64,000 nt of DNA from Thalassia testudinum (GCA_037157565.1 JAZHRO010000013.1:37514501-37578500), one strand, 5' to 3'. Shown: positions 22,701-34,320, counted from the first letter of the stretch. Made by a program: numbers and translations. The notes: generated by a model from the letters alone, not told the origin.

Positions 22701-23304
22701 AAGGTTTTAAATGCTGATATCGATGTTGTATCAACAAGTCAAAAGGGGGATGTATCGGAGATATATTGCTGATATATCATTGATGTCTAGGAATTTCGGG
22801 GAAATTGCTCAAAATGACTTAAAATGTCACAAATTTGATGAAATTAACATTTTAATAACCAGTACACGTATGAAGAAATGCCTACAAGATCAAAATGACA
22901 TTGAAAAGAAAAAACACATAACATGATAGTAACTAAGATGTTCAGAATAATGCCCATTAGAAATGAAATATAACAGTGCTAATACCACCATATTATGATT
23001 CATGTAGTGTTAGGAATATAAAAATGACCTTTTCACCCCTCGAACTAAATTACACAGGTGATATTCAGGTGTGAACATGTGATATTTGAGTTTTGAACTA
23101 AATTACATCTGTAATATTTGAAATATCACTTGTATTGTCGACATTCGTGAAAAATTGCAATGAAGGGACTGATATTTGTTGATATTGGTCAATAGCCCTC
23201 GATATGGGCGAAATATGTTTTACATCCGGGAAAAACGGTACTGCTTGGGTATTGATATAGGTCATTATGGTGATATGTGACATATCACGACATTTAAATC
23301 CTTG
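22701..23304. mobile_element. Probable non-autonomous TIR element (hAT-like MITE)
   Basis: The ends AAGGTTTTAAATGCTGATATCG (left; split as AAGGTTTTAAATG + CTGATATCG) and the reverse complement of the right end, CAAGGATTTAAATGTCG, are imperfect inverted repeats starting like the hAT ends at 57767. The interior is AT-rich and full of GATAT/ATATC words. Flanks ATTAGATA and ATCACATA match at six of eight positions, a possible degraded 8-bp TSD. No coding capacity. Confidence 0.55.
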
Positions 23305-23373
23305 ATCACATAAAATAAACCAATTTGAAATTTTAAGCTTGATTATCATAAGAAACATCATAATAAAATATCT

Positions 23374-23427
23374 AAAATTGGACATGGCCTCCGGTAGCCA
23401 TCCTTTTTTTTTTCAAAAAAAAATTGG
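23374..23427 (+). mobile_element. Micro-insertion, sister of the one at 9956-9990
   Basis: Direct repeats AAAATTGG (23374-23381, 23420-23427) flank a 38-bp insert. Its core CTCCGGTAGCCATCC, T-run and CAAAAA match the insert at 9956-9990 except for R/R substitutions and one C in the T-run. The repeat is short and A-rich, so its limits are uncertain. Confidence 0.6.
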
Positions 23428-23780
23428 GTACTTCCACTCCGATGCATGTCTAATTTATACCAACAATTTGATTGGATATTTAGTTTCAGTCATGAATGAT
23501 GGTATTTCCATTCAGCCAAGTACTCAGCTGATCACTTAATTGCTTAAGTGAGCAAGTCAACTATAATGCTAAGTATGACTCTGAGGATCAGTTAGTGGTC
23601 GACTAAGAATCCTCATCTGACTTGGTTTATTGTTTGCAAACCCTGCGAATGATAAAGGTATCCTCCTTACTTTGAAAACTTATTTTGGCAAGAAATATGC
23701 CGGTACATGCATCTTTGGAAAGGGTTAGAGTACTTGCACTCTGCATCCTGTTTCCTGACATGTATAAATGGCTAGCCTGG
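23428..23780 (+). other. Intron stretch, nothing recognised
   Basis: No protein homology seen. It may be an unrecognisable part of the Copia pol remnant that follows. Confidence 0.4.
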
Positions 23781-24063
23781 CTACTTAAATCAAGCAATTC
23801 AACAACAGAGCAATGGGCCCTTCTTGATCCAAAGTAGTACATGGCCTTGAAGGATGAGATGCAGGATTTTATATTTTGCGGCACACAGAGTTTAGATCCT
23901 CTAATGTAGCACTTGTATGGGTATTTGGATCATGCACTGCCCTAAAGAAATCATGGAGCTGCACAAGAATTGTCCTGTAGCCAAGGAATATAGTCAAACA
24001 ATGGTGTTGATTTTGTTTAAGACTTGTTGGCTTGTCTTCCTACTGATTATTTTTATCTTAATA

Positions 24064-24106
24064 ATAATGCATCTCTTTTTTTAAAAAGAATAACGATAAT
24101 GCATCT
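24064..24106 (+). mobile_element. Micro-insertion with 11-bp direct repeat
   Basis: ATAATGCATCT at 24064-24074 and 24096-24106 flanks a 21-bp insert that starts CTTTTTTTAAAAAG. The insert sits inside the degraded Copia pol remnant, so it postdates that element. Confidence 0.7.
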
Positions 24107-24565
24107 TGATTGGTCCTGTTATCTGTTTGATGTAGAAAGCACTTTCCTCCATTGCAATTTGCACGGAGTTTACATGCAATAGCCCCTGGGATTGGCCTAG
24201 ATTGAGTGTTTCAACGTCCACAGCCTGAAGAAGAAAATCAATGGATTCAAATAGAGTTTAAGGGCATGGTTTCAGAAGGTGTGCAATATTATTGATTGGC
24301 TTGGTCTTTGTAGATATTCAATGTACTGCTGATTGTTTGTCCAGAAGAAATCCATGGTATACTTGCGATGCCGGTGTATGTAGATGATGTTATCTTGATA
24401 AGTGATAATGTGGAGGGCACCAATGGGTTGGAGTTTATTGTCAAGAATTTTGCCATCGAGGCATTCAGCACATCTAACTCTAAAGGTGTGAAAAGTTGGA
24501 TGCCAAATTTGAAAGGAGGGATTGGTGAGGACTGAAGAAGTATTTGACGGAAACTATTAAAAAAA

Positions 24566-24613
24566 GATCTTGGTTTTCTACCTTTTCAAAAAAAAAATTG
24601 ATCTTGGTTTTCT
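24566..24613 (+). mobile_element. Micro-insertion with 14-bp TSD
   Basis: Identical repeats GATCTTGGTTTTCT at 24566-24579 and 24600-24613 flank the insert ACCTTTTCAAAAAAAAAATT. The insert is what remains of an L1-type 3' end after the stem-loop: ACC, a pyrimidine run, C and poly(A). Confidence 0.85.
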
Positions 24614-24932
24614 GGATTAAAGTCTTAGGAGTGATTTAGGGTAGATGTAAATGGAGATGAAGAATCCATGTTGTTGACCCTACTCAATGTGGAAGAAGAC
24701 TTAGTTGTTTTAAGGTGTTTTGGAACAAGCATGATGTGTTGTCTGAGAGAAATGCGTCACTTATTTTCTGCAGTAGATTGGCATGTTAGGTGCAAACCAC
24801 CTTTATCACTATGGAACTGGATGCCTATCTACATAGTGGCATTTCTGCCACTACTATGTTTGGCAATATAGGTGCTTAATGGGAAAACTCATGTATGTTA
24901 CTGTTACTTATCCTACTAATTTTCAGTAAAAT

Positions 24933-24965
24933 AAGTTAGTATTCTCATAAAAAAAAGTTTAGTAT
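24933..24965 (+). mobile_element. Possible micro-insertion, ~10-bp direct repeat
   Basis: AAGTTAGTAT (24933-24942) and AAGTTTAGTAT (24955-24965) flank TCTCATAAAAAA. The T indel in the repeat and the A-rich edges make this one less certain. Confidence 0.5.
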
Positions 24966-25560
24966 GCGTTGCAACTACAGTGATCCTTTGGTACTCAGAG
25001 CCTGTACCTTGGAAAATCACTTCGACAGAAGGAAAGTTCCTTGATGCACAAACAAAGAAAAGTTGTTCAATGTGATTGCATAGACCAATGCTGAATATGG
25101 TAGATGTGAAATCCTTGACCCATTTTTGCACTTATATGGTTGGTAATCTTGCATTTGGAGGAGTAAGAAGCAAAAGGTTGTTGCCAAGTTGAGTGCAGAA
25201 TCTAGGTGTCGATCCTAGCTTACATTACAAATGAGCTAATATGGATGAGATTTATCTTGAATAATTTTCACTTATCATTGAGCTCTTCCATGGAGATGAA
25301 GTATGATAGTCAAGCAATGTTATTCATTGCCGAAAATCCTATTTTCCATGAGTGGTTAGGTCATGTTGATTTCGATTGTCACTACACTTTAGATATGATT
25401 CAAAGGGGCTTCATTCACACCTCACATGTGGCTTCTGAGAATCAAACAAACTGTTATATTTATGATGTCTCTTATTCGTACCTCATTTGATCATTGTTGT
25501 TCTAAATATATTCTCCAACTTGAGGGAGAGTTTAGAGATTTAGTGTTGCAAAGAGAGGAG

Positions 25561-25950
25561 GGTTTCTTGAATAGAATTGCATGAACTCATTTGCTCTCTA
25601 TAGGTGTCAAAATCTTGGTCATTTCTTAGTTTTCCAAGAGAGGCCAATGGGACACATAGTGCTTAATATCTAGCTTATGACACCGTCTAGTCAATGCCTT
25701 AGAAGACATTTCTAGATAGTTCAACTGCCTTAAGTGGATATCTCGTATTGTTGCTGTAAGGCTCTATGGTATACCAAACCAAATCCACTTAAAACCACTA
25801 GCCATTGTAGTTACTACAAAAAACTTGACACAAAAGGCTTTTCAATTGGTAGATTTTGTATTTTCTTCTAATCCATGTGTAAAATTCAAGAGATCTTAGC
25901 CTTGTGATTACTGATGCATTTGTAGGGTAGTTGCGACAGTTGAAGGTTTG
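25561..25950 (+). other. Intron stretch between Copia and L1 remnants
   Basis: No ORF or repeat recognised. The 5' end of the L1 that follows could not be placed precisely, since no TSD partner was found. Confidence 0.4.
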
Positions 25951-27632
25951 AGATGAGGAGAGCACAAGAGGGTGGGGAAAGGAGAGCAAGTGGTGAAGGG
26001 GTGGTGATGAAAGTGGCGGCATGTGGAGATCGCTCATTAGGGGAATGCGGTGTTTTAAAAGTCTCTTTGCCAGTCACTTTTCCCATCTTGCTGATTTGCA
26101 GTTGTTTTTCGGGGTTGCTCCAGGCTTGGACATTAGTAACACACTTGTCCAAGCAGGACCTCATGTTCTTGGTGGAGTGAGGTGGCCTAATATAGTGCTG
26201 TGATGGAGGAATGGCTCTTTGGGCATGTCATTGGTTGCTATTGAACCTTCATGGGATTGCCTTGTCTCTTTGGGCCTTGTTGCATGGAGATTTTCATCTA
26301 TGATGGAGGAGAGTTCCTAGGGAGGTAGTTTTCTGCTTACTTGCCTTAAAGGCAATGGACATCTATGAAGTGGCGATGATGTTACATAGCAATGGTTTTA
26401 TTGTTTAGCTGGGATCTAAAGACCCTGCAGTGGGTGGCGCTATGCATTCCATTATTGTTTCAGGTGCTCTGATTTGTTGGAGTGACTATGCTACTTTTTC
26501 GCCCTCGAGGTGGTGGCTGGTTCGTTTGGCATGCTCCATTGCTAGAATCTACTGCGCGGTATCTAGCTTATTATGGTGGATGTGATTTCGAGATCAGTGG
26601 TTCCCTCTGTAGTGATGATTCATGGTCTGGGGTTAAAAGAGGATACTGTGCTTGTCATTAAGGTGGTGGTGGGGATCTCCCCCTCATGGGTCTGGTCACT
26701 TCCATTCATCGAAGGGCTTAGTTGGGTGGTTTCTTAGAGCATCTTTGGATAGGAGGAAAGGGAATGCTTCATCTCCTGTGAACAACAGTTGCATGGTTTC
26801 TAACCTGGAAGGGGAGGTGGGGATGTGGAAGTCAGAAGATTTGAGGGGCTCGCTTTGGTAAGTGCAGTGCAACTTGATTTTGTGGGGCCTTTTCCTTTTT
26901 CCACCCCTGCTCTTGCTAGAGCTCTCAAGTGAAGAATTGAATATTCTCTTTAGGGAGTTTGGTATTTTTTTCTAGTGAGTTGGATCTGAGAGAAGAAAGG
27001 GAAGGACCTTTACCTTCAACTTGTTAACTCGGTTAGCGTAGTTAGGAAAAAAGGTGATCCAGGTCAATAAATCGGCCTTCGTAGACTTTAATGATGAAGG
27101 AGAAGGGCTTCATGACCTTGTTAACCTTGGCGTGGAGGGGTTGGGAATGAAATTGAGTGGTGATGTCGCTGCAGGAGTCTTTAAGGCTGAGTAGGGAACT
27201 TCCTCCATCGATGTGGGGGATGCTGGCATGGTTGTAGCGGTGATGTAGAGTCTACACTGCTTTTTAAGGAGAAGATTTGCTTGGATGGGGGAGCTTGAGA
27301 TCAGTAGTCAAGATGGCGATGACCTGAAGCTCAATTACTATGACAACAAGGTGATGGTCACCTTACGGGTGTTGCATGGCAATGAAGTGCCATTGTGAGT
27401 GTAGGAAAAGATAGCGGACCATTGGATGTCCCAACCTCTATGTGGAAGTTGGTCTCTTGCCTGTGGCAGAAGCTCATGTACAAGTAGAAAAGAAAGAGAT
27501 GTCGAGGATTGCTGTAGGTGCCTGTTGAGGCGGCAAGTGTTGCTCTAAATTTGGTGGAATGCAGGGTAGCCTTGGTGATTGGTTTTAGAAGGTTCATGGG
27601 ATAGGTGGAACATGGGTCCATATCTGTTACCC

Positions 27633-28734
27633 ATGGTTAATGTACTATCATGGAAAGTAAGGGGACTTTGAGACTTGGCTAGAAGGATTGACTCAGTTAT
27701 CTCCTCGAGCGGAGGGTTGATATTGCATTGCTTCAGGAGACAAAGTTGGAAATTCTAGGGTGGATTTGCTTTCATCTTTTTTAAAGGAGCTTTTGATGGT
27801 TTTCTCTACATAGAATTAGTGATCGGTCAGGTGGGGCCTTTATAATGTGGAAAGACACTGGTTATGGGCGGCTGGAATCCAAAGTTGGGAGGTAGGTGTT
27901 GACAGGTTGCTCCAAGAGAACATATGATGGGGTCATAATTGTTGTTGATGGTGTATGGTTCATGTGATGACATGGTAAGCCCTGATTTTTGGGAGGAACT
28001 GCGACATACTTAGGTTTTTGTTGATGATAGTTCTTGGCTGGTTGGGGGTGCTTTGAAAGCTACTCTATCTTCTGATTATTGATTGGATGGGAGAAGGAAT
28101 AGAACAACTGAGGCTTTTGGGGATTTTGTGGCTGACCTGGACCTTTATGACATTCTTATCTTAGGTGTGAGGTTTGCTTAAGGGAATGCAGTGGGGGTGA
28201 AATTAAAAAATAGAAAGGTTTTCTTGGCGGAATCTGTTGATCTGGCAGAACAATTTTGGCTAGCAGAGGTTACAACGCACCTGCATTCTTTTTTTGACCA
28301 CACATTGGTGTTGTGGAACTCAAATGGAGTGTCTTTTGGGTCTTATTTCAAGTTTGATTCATCCTACCTGCTGGACGTGGGATTTAAGGAGATGGTGTAG
28401 GACAAGTGGGGCGAGGTGCAGATTCACCATAAACAATTCGTACTTTGGCATCCAAATTACAGCATCTTCCAGGCAGCCTCAATCTCCTAAAGGGGGGGGT
28501 GGGGGGGGGGGGGGGTGGTGAAGGACATAAGAAGTGCTGCAGAGGGTGTTAGATCTAGATAGGGTAGGGGATTTCAAGGACTTGTCTATGTTTGAGATGG
28601 AGGAACATTGGAGATTACTGGATGTGGTTTAGCAGGACAATTAAAAGGAAATTGATTGGGGATAGAGGTCTAGAGAGCTCTTGTTGAAGGAAGGTGACAG
28701 TAACACCCGTTTCCATATATGGTTGCTGCTACAT
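27633..28734 (+). pseudogene. L1 copy C ORF2, endonuclease part
   Basis: ATG at 27633 in the same MxxVLSWxVRGL context as copies A and B, then VDIALLQETKLE, FGDFVADLDLYDIL and TTHLHSFFDHTLVLWNS (remnant of the SDHTPL motif). YFKFDSSYLLDVGFKEMV and LLKEGDSNTRFH follow. Several stops and frame changes are present, and a poly-G tract (28494-28515) interrupts the linker. The coding sequence is cut at about 28734 by the LTR insertion. Confidence 0.82.
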
Positions 28735-30631
28735 CCCAAAACCCCTCGTCCAATTCAGATTTGGGTTATTGGGTGTGAAAGGTTAATTGTGGTAGTCTTT
28801 TTAATTAAGTTGGTTTGTATTACATAGTGGAGTTATTGAAATAGGTTTTCATTGATCAATTTAAATGGAAATACGACATTTCTACTAGCTAAGATAAAAG
28901 TTTTGCAAAATGGCTAGAATGTCAAATAAAAGATTAACTGACGTATATTTATTGTTGTTTCGTCATGTGATAGAATCATAATATCATTATACAGAAGAAT
29001 GCCCATCAAAATTATAGAGTAACCAGGTTTCCAACCTTTACTACAGATTCAACACGTCTTGTATAGCACCATCATATTCCACCATTTGTTGGAGGAGATC
29101 CATTAAACCTCTTGTCATAACCTCGTCGATCATGCAGTCGATGATGCTCAGAGGCAACAACAGTCCCAACAACTGAATGTGGATTCTTCTAGTTATAATT
29201 GCTTCTTGAACCCAAACATATTTAATATGACTCATCTTAAGATACTTGAGCTGGTGAGAGGTTCTACAGGTTTATTGCATGATTGGGCATCATTTCCTGA
29301 AAGTGTGTCACGATATAAGGATGAGCCGATTTGCAAAATAGGGATGATAGAGCTGCTGTTGTAATAAGAAACATGGTAGTGTAATGTCTCTCTACTTGGC
29401 TAGGTCTTGCTCTAATCCCAATCCATGTTTTGTTATGCACCAAAACTGGTGTAGTCCAACCAAGCCCCATAGATTTTAGTTTAACCTTCTAGTCCCGTAT
29501 CCATTGACCTCACAAATTCCCATTGGTCTAAGCTTATCAATAAAACCCATTGATTAAAGCTAATACTTTAGCCCATTTTCATTTTTATTAACAAGTGATT
29601 TGCTTACTCACCACTCAGGTCATAATAGCAGTTAATCAACCTTCCTACTAAAGGAGATGGAGATGCACTATTCTCGTGTGATTCCACATCTACAAATAGC
29701 CTCTCCTTTTCCTTCAGAGAGGCTAAAGGCACATAAGACCCTGATGTAAGGAATACTTGTTTTAGACATTGAAATGCTGTGATCGATCATTAGATGAGTT
29801 GAGCTTGAGGGAGTGACCCTCTACCTAACACTTGTGATCTTTGGAAAGCTATTCCACATAGGACTGTTCGAGTCTCAGTCCATTTGATCTTTTTAGATCT
29901 TTGGCAATAAGTGTAATAGGAGCAATATATATTGGGTGTTCTGGAAAGTTATTCCCAAGAATACCAGATCGTATGACATTCTTGCTTGCTTATCACTAGG
30001 AAGGAGTGTTTCACATCTAACTCCCTTAGGGTACGTAGCATCATCCGCACATGAGGGAATTGGCTAGGCTACTACCTCACTACCCTTCCCAAAGAGTCTT
30101 GATTGTTGGTCCTTGACCAATCACTACAACTAGGAACTATGTAGTTCCAAGTCAATTTATAGGTAGATTACTTCTATGGTTCTACCAACTTTTCCTTGAA
30201 ACACATTTTGTTCTTATCCTTGGTTATTAACTGCTTAGTAACCTTCCTTGCATTATTATGCCACTTATGGGTTCATGATCCCATTTTAATAGCTCACTAG
30301 ATGCATACATAGCTATACATCAGTAGTCATACAACCTAGGGTATAACTTCTAGGTTCTAAGTTTCTAACTATGTTCCATGAGGTGTTCATGACATCCTCC
30401 TAGAACCTACACTTGTTGTGAATCAAGGTTTGTTCAATTCTTTGCTTGTGATATCTCAACTTTGCTTAAGAACTCCAACCTAACCCTTTATTCTTAGGTT
30501 ATGGATTATTAGTGTCAACCACATCTTGATTTGCTTTCATTTCCCCACAAGCACCTCAAGGATTGAGGCTTGATTCCTGAATTAATTCTTTACTATTTTT
30601 ATGGGGTCATTTCATCACATTTTAGCTAATA

Positions 30632-31278
30632 ATTATTGTTGAGAATTGGGGCGCACGTGGGAAGTGTGGAGGCTTGATTGGCGTGGAAAATAGTCTACTT
30701 TGGGACTGTTTTCATGTGAAAATCAGGGAGGAATCTCCCTGATGAGGCTGCTGCAATTTGGCATGGAATATGGACTTATTCTACATTGAAAACAGGAGGA
30801 AATCTTCCTGATGTGGTTGTTGCAGGTGCATGGCCTGTTGGGGAAGAGAGGCACCACGTTGGAGAGAAGGGTAGAGAGGAGCTTTGATGATTGGAATAAG
30901 TTTTTCTATTGCTCAAAGAAATAATGGTTGGGGAGACTCTTTTTATAAAGAGAACATACCCACTAAAAATAGTAAAGACTTAATTCCTAAAACAATTCCT
31001 AAAGCATGTTTCCTGAAGAGATAAAATCTTTCCAAATTTGGAGAGATTTTATTCTCTTAACAAAGGAGCTAATCCCACAACATTTATTCCTAAAACCTCT
31101 TTACTAAAAATAGGAAAGCACTGTATTGGTGCACCAAATTTGGTCCAAAGGACCCTTGCCCCTGAATCTGTTGGACATCTAGATGGCTGATGCTGCTGCT
31201 GCCATGTGGCACTGCCACGTGGCCTGATGTGCCATGGTAGTGTCCACGTGGCTTCTTGTTTGGATTCCCAACAATTAT
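30632..31278 (-). mobile_element. Solo LTR, 637 bp, with 5-bp TSD
   Basis: TGTTGAGAATTGG begins at 30637 and GGATTCCCAACA ends at 31273, giving TG...CA termini with TGTTG/CAACA inverted ends. ATTAT at 30632-30636 and 31274-31278 is the TSD. A TTTATAAAAAG TATA-like box on the minus strand (about 30950) sets the orientation. It shares GCCACGTGG/CCACATGG words and layout with the solo LTR at 43971-44478. Confidence 0.85.
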
Positions 31279-31588
31279 CTTAACCAATCATCCACTCAAC
31301 TGCATGATTAAGTGTTCAACTATAAACATGAATTAGGGTGTATTTGGCTTCAAATTACTCACAAATCTTGGTCCAAACCCCCGCAATTTATTCATGGAGT
31401 TATGACATCTATCGTTATTGTATAAGGTCCAAACTCAACAATAAGATAGGGAATCATGGGCCAATTAACTAGTCATTCCAACCATAAAAATCTCAAGAAA
31501 AATCCTATGAAAATACTCCTTAGAATCTCCTATAAATAGATTTCAAGAAGATGCTAAAAAATTTCATCTGTTCTGATTGTGAGATTGA

Positions 31589-31842
31589 TGTCGAGAGGAT
31601 TGTGCGTTAGTTTAGTGCCACATTGGAAAATGTAAACTTTGTGTGTGTGATGGCCTATAAATAGGCGTGTAATCCTCCCATTTACCTTTGAGAAGAAATA
31701 TAGAGAAATCACGCCCATAGGGCGCTTCTCCTGTGGTTTTCTCCCCGCTCCTCGTGAGTGGGGTTTCCACGTAAACCCAAACGTTTCATGACTGTCTTTA
31801 TGTTTTGATATTTATGCTTCTACTTTATTTTAGATTTTAACT
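31589..31842 (+). repeat. Left LTR of the HSP70-carrying element
   Basis: Begins TGTCGAGAGGATTG and ends TTTTAACT. It contains CTATAAATA and the end-of-R-like segment ACGCCCATAGGGC. Confidence 0.9.
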
Positions 31843-31856
31843 TGGTATCAGAGCGG
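31843..31856 (+). other. Primer binding site (initiator tRNA-Met type)
   Basis: TGGTATCAGAGCGG immediately after the left LTR, the standard plant Copia-type primer site. Confidence 0.88.
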
Positions 31857-31985
31857 TATTTTGATCTTGGGTTCTTTTATTATCTTAAGATTTACTGTTT
31901 ATTTTCTTCACATTATCTCAGACCTTGAGAAAGGGGTCTTCAATGCAAAGCATCTCATTAGCAGAAAAATGAGTAATGCTTCGGT

Positions 31986-32157
31986 TTAGAGCGACAAGGT
32001 TCTTCGCAGCATCGCTTATGAGGTGCTCGGTGTCGGTGAAGGCGACATAGGACGGGGTGGTGCGGTTTCCCTGATTGTTGGTGATGGTTTCCATGCGGTC
32101 ATGTTGCCACATGCCCACGCACGAGTAGGTCGTGCCAAGATCGATCCTAATCGCTCT
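31986..32157 (-). pseudogene. Captured HSP70 N-terminal fragment inside the LTR element
   Basis: The minus-strand translation reads [19 protein letters not shown], then [20 protein letters not shown] and [10 protein letters not shown]. This is the start of the HSP70 nucleotide-binding domain (phosphate-1 loop [18 protein letters not shown]). The HSP70 start codon and everything after about residue 65 are missing, and the frame runs into unrelated sequence on both sides. It is GC-rich compared with the LTRs and antisense to the element. A captured piece of a host gene, not a functional chaperone. Confidence 0.9.
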
Positions 32158-32159
32158 CA

Positions 32160-32520
32160 CCTACTTGTTGTAGAAGGCGATGAGAGGTGCTGATCTCGCA
32201 CAAGATGAAGATGAGGTAGTGGCGGCTCGGCTCCAGCTACTCCATCGCTTGGTGGGGGCGTCGAGCTAGAAGTGGCTGTTAATGATGGACTTGATCTTGT
32301 AGTGCTGCCCCGTGGAGTTAAAGAGGCCGACAGAGTAGATAGGAAGGTCTTGGCCTTGAAGATGTCGAGCCAGTAGAAGGCGAAGAGCGAGGAGGAAGAA
32401 GCGGCGCTAGTGATGAGGACGCAGAGGGGCAGCTGTGCTGTTGGGTTGTTCCAAACCCTACGGAGAGAGAGCGGAGAACATTGGTGATGTTGTTGGGTTC
32501 AGAGGTGATCCCATGTCTCA
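32160..32520 (-). other. GC-rich segment of unknown origin next to the HSP70 piece
   Basis: It differs in composition from the LTRs and is continuous with the HSP70 fragment. One minus-strand frame encodes a hydrophobic stretch with SSLFAFYWLDIFKAKTF. It could be a second captured exon, but I do not recognise the source. Confidence 0.4.
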
Positions 32521-33222
32521 TTTGAAGGCCAGAGATGTTCCTATCTCTTTGTTAGGTTTAGGTTACGTATAAAATAAAGATATGTTAAAAAAAAGGGGAT
32601 AGAGAAAAAAAAGGGAGAAGGGAAGAAGGAAAAATAGAAGAGAAAAGAAAGAAGAATGGCGAAAAAAAAGGGTGAAAAAAAAAGAAAAAGAAGAAAAAAA
32701 AGGGAGTAAAAAAAAGAAGAAAAAAAAATCATGTGGATCATGAGAAGAGGTGGAGAAGTCTTCTCTAGTTTTTCAGGTTTTATTTTCTTCTCGTTGTTAT
32801 TGTCTTCTCCCATACGAGTATGGGAGAAAGGGAGAGTATGGGAGCTTGTTGTAGTCACCTCCATTTGGGAGTCCCTTTTGTTCATGGACTCCATATGAGA
32901 AACCCAACTCTGGGAGGTCCAGAGTTTCGAGGTCTTCAGAGGAATGACTCATTTCAGGTTTCTATGCAGGGGATCCAGTTTCGTGGACTCCAGAGAGGGA
33001 GATCAACCTTCGAGGTCTTCAGAGGAAGACCCAATTTCAGGGATATTGAACGGGGAGCTATCAGCACTAGATCTTCAAAGCCAGTTATAGTTTGTCCAGC
33101 AGCTCCAGCCAGTGTTTTCGCCTACAAGCAAGAACCAGTCCGGTGTGTTGTTTGTTCTGCTGTGTAGAGTGGGTTTATTTGTATTACAAGCTGAGCATTC
33201 CATACTCTAGCTTGAGGGGGAG

Positions 33223-33478
33223 TGTTGAGAGGATTGTGTATTGGTTTAGTGTCACATTGGAAAATGTGGACTTTGTGTGCGTGTGATGGCCTATAAATAA
33301 GCCTGTACTCCTCCCATTTACCTTTGAAAAGAAATATAGAGAAAACACGCCCATAGGGTACTTCTCTTGTGATTTTCTCTCCGTTTCTCATGAGTGGGGT
33401 TTCCACGTAAACCTAAGCGTTTCATGATTGTCTTTATGCTTTGATATTTATTCTTCTACTTTATTTTAGATTTTAACT
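33223..33478 (+). repeat. Right LTR of the HSP70-carrying element
   Basis: Begins TGTTGAGAGGATTG and ends TTTTAACT. Several substitutions separate it from the left LTR, so the insertion is not very recent. Confidence 0.9.
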
Positions 33479-33726
33479 ATTGAAGGGCTTAATACTTGTA
33501 CAAGCATGACTAGTATCAGTGTTGAAGCTATTAGTATCAATACTGGCTGCTACTGGTCCCATCTAGGTACAAACCCAAGCTTATTCCAGTACTGGGGCTT
33601 TAGTATTGATACTAGCTGCTGCTGTACCACCCTGCAGCTTCTATAATAGCCTGCAAAGGAGGGTTTTTAATAAAAAAAAATTCTGTTGCTATTACACATC
33701 TACTACTTTATACAAGTAATGGGGAT

Positions 33727-34320
33727 TACAATCATGAATCTTCCTCAATAAAAACATGAATCCATCTATTTTTCGATGGCATGCTTATAACTTGCTTATA
33801 TCATTTTTCGATGGCCATGCCAATGGGCATGCTGAGGGTATGCCGACAAAAATCATAGAAATACTCAAAATAACATCAATTTTAAAAAATATTAATTGTG
33901 TAACAATAAGAGCCCAAGAATACTCTTCATACCTAAGGTTTTGACGAGTCAATTCGAAGCCCAAAATCATGTGCATGCATGCGTGCGTGCCCTTACCTAG
34001 ACCTGTAGACCCTTACCCATCAAACCCACACCTCAAACCTTACTCGGCTAGCACAAAAACTCACTAGACTCGTCAGCACCTGGCAGCATGCTGATCGTAC
34101 CGTCGGCATGCCGCCGGTTTCCCTGCGTTTTGACACAAAGTGCATGTCGGCAAGGAGGTTTTCCAAAGATGCCCTTGTTGAGGGCATGTCGATGGCATGC
34201 CGTCGGCATTTCAATCAATGATGTGGAGGAGAGGGTTGTTGGTTGGTGGGAGAGATGGGAATTGAAGAGATAGAGGAGAATATATGTTGCCTTTGTAAAT
34301 GGCCAGCTTAAGCTCAAACT
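33727..34320. repeat. Cluster of GGCATGC/GCATGCC words
   Basis: GGCATGC or GCATGCC occurs at about 33778, 33828, 34084, 34109 and 34193, several times preceded or followed by CGACGG/CCGTCGG. A related CATGCCGATGGCAT is found at about 63801. The spacing is irregular. Function unknown; probably part of the surrounding LTR-type insertion. Confidence 0.5.

Larger units (their letters stand above)
23781..25560 (+). pseudogene. Ty1/Copia pol remnant (reverse transcriptase to RNase H)
   Basis: Pieces in different frames follow the Copia order. MALKDEMQDF is the start of the RT (normally W..A...E). VDVESTFLHCNLHGVYMQ corresponds to the D.K.AFL.G.L.EEVYM box. MPVYVDDVILIS keeps the catalytic YVDD. 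NPIFHEWLGHVDFDCHY and IQRGFIHTSHVASENQ match the RNase H end. Many stops and frameshifts, plus three micro-insertions, show it is old. No LTRs were identified around it. Confidence 0.75.
31584..33483 (+). mobile_element. Small non-autonomous LTR retrotransposon carrying captured gene sequence
   Basis: LTRs lie at 31589-31842 and 33223-33478 (254 and 256 bp, highly similar). They are flanked by the TSD ATTGA (31584-31588 and 33479-33483). The primer binding site TGGTATCAGAGC directly follows the left LTR (tRNA-iMet type), and a purine tract TTGAGGGGGAG precedes the right LTR. The 1.38-kb interior has no gag or pol. It holds an antisense HSP70 fragment, a GC-rich segment of unknown origin, and an A/G-rich tract (32580-32740). 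The LTR has a CTATAAATA promoter box (about 31660 and 33290). It must be mobilised by another element. Confidence 0.92.

Noticed and set aside
32820..33167. 115-codon open frame with repeated FRGLQR-like units inside the HSP70-carrying LTR element
   Set aside because: The repeated words come from a short degenerate nucleotide repeat before the purine tract; no gag or other domain is recognisable, so I did not call a gene.
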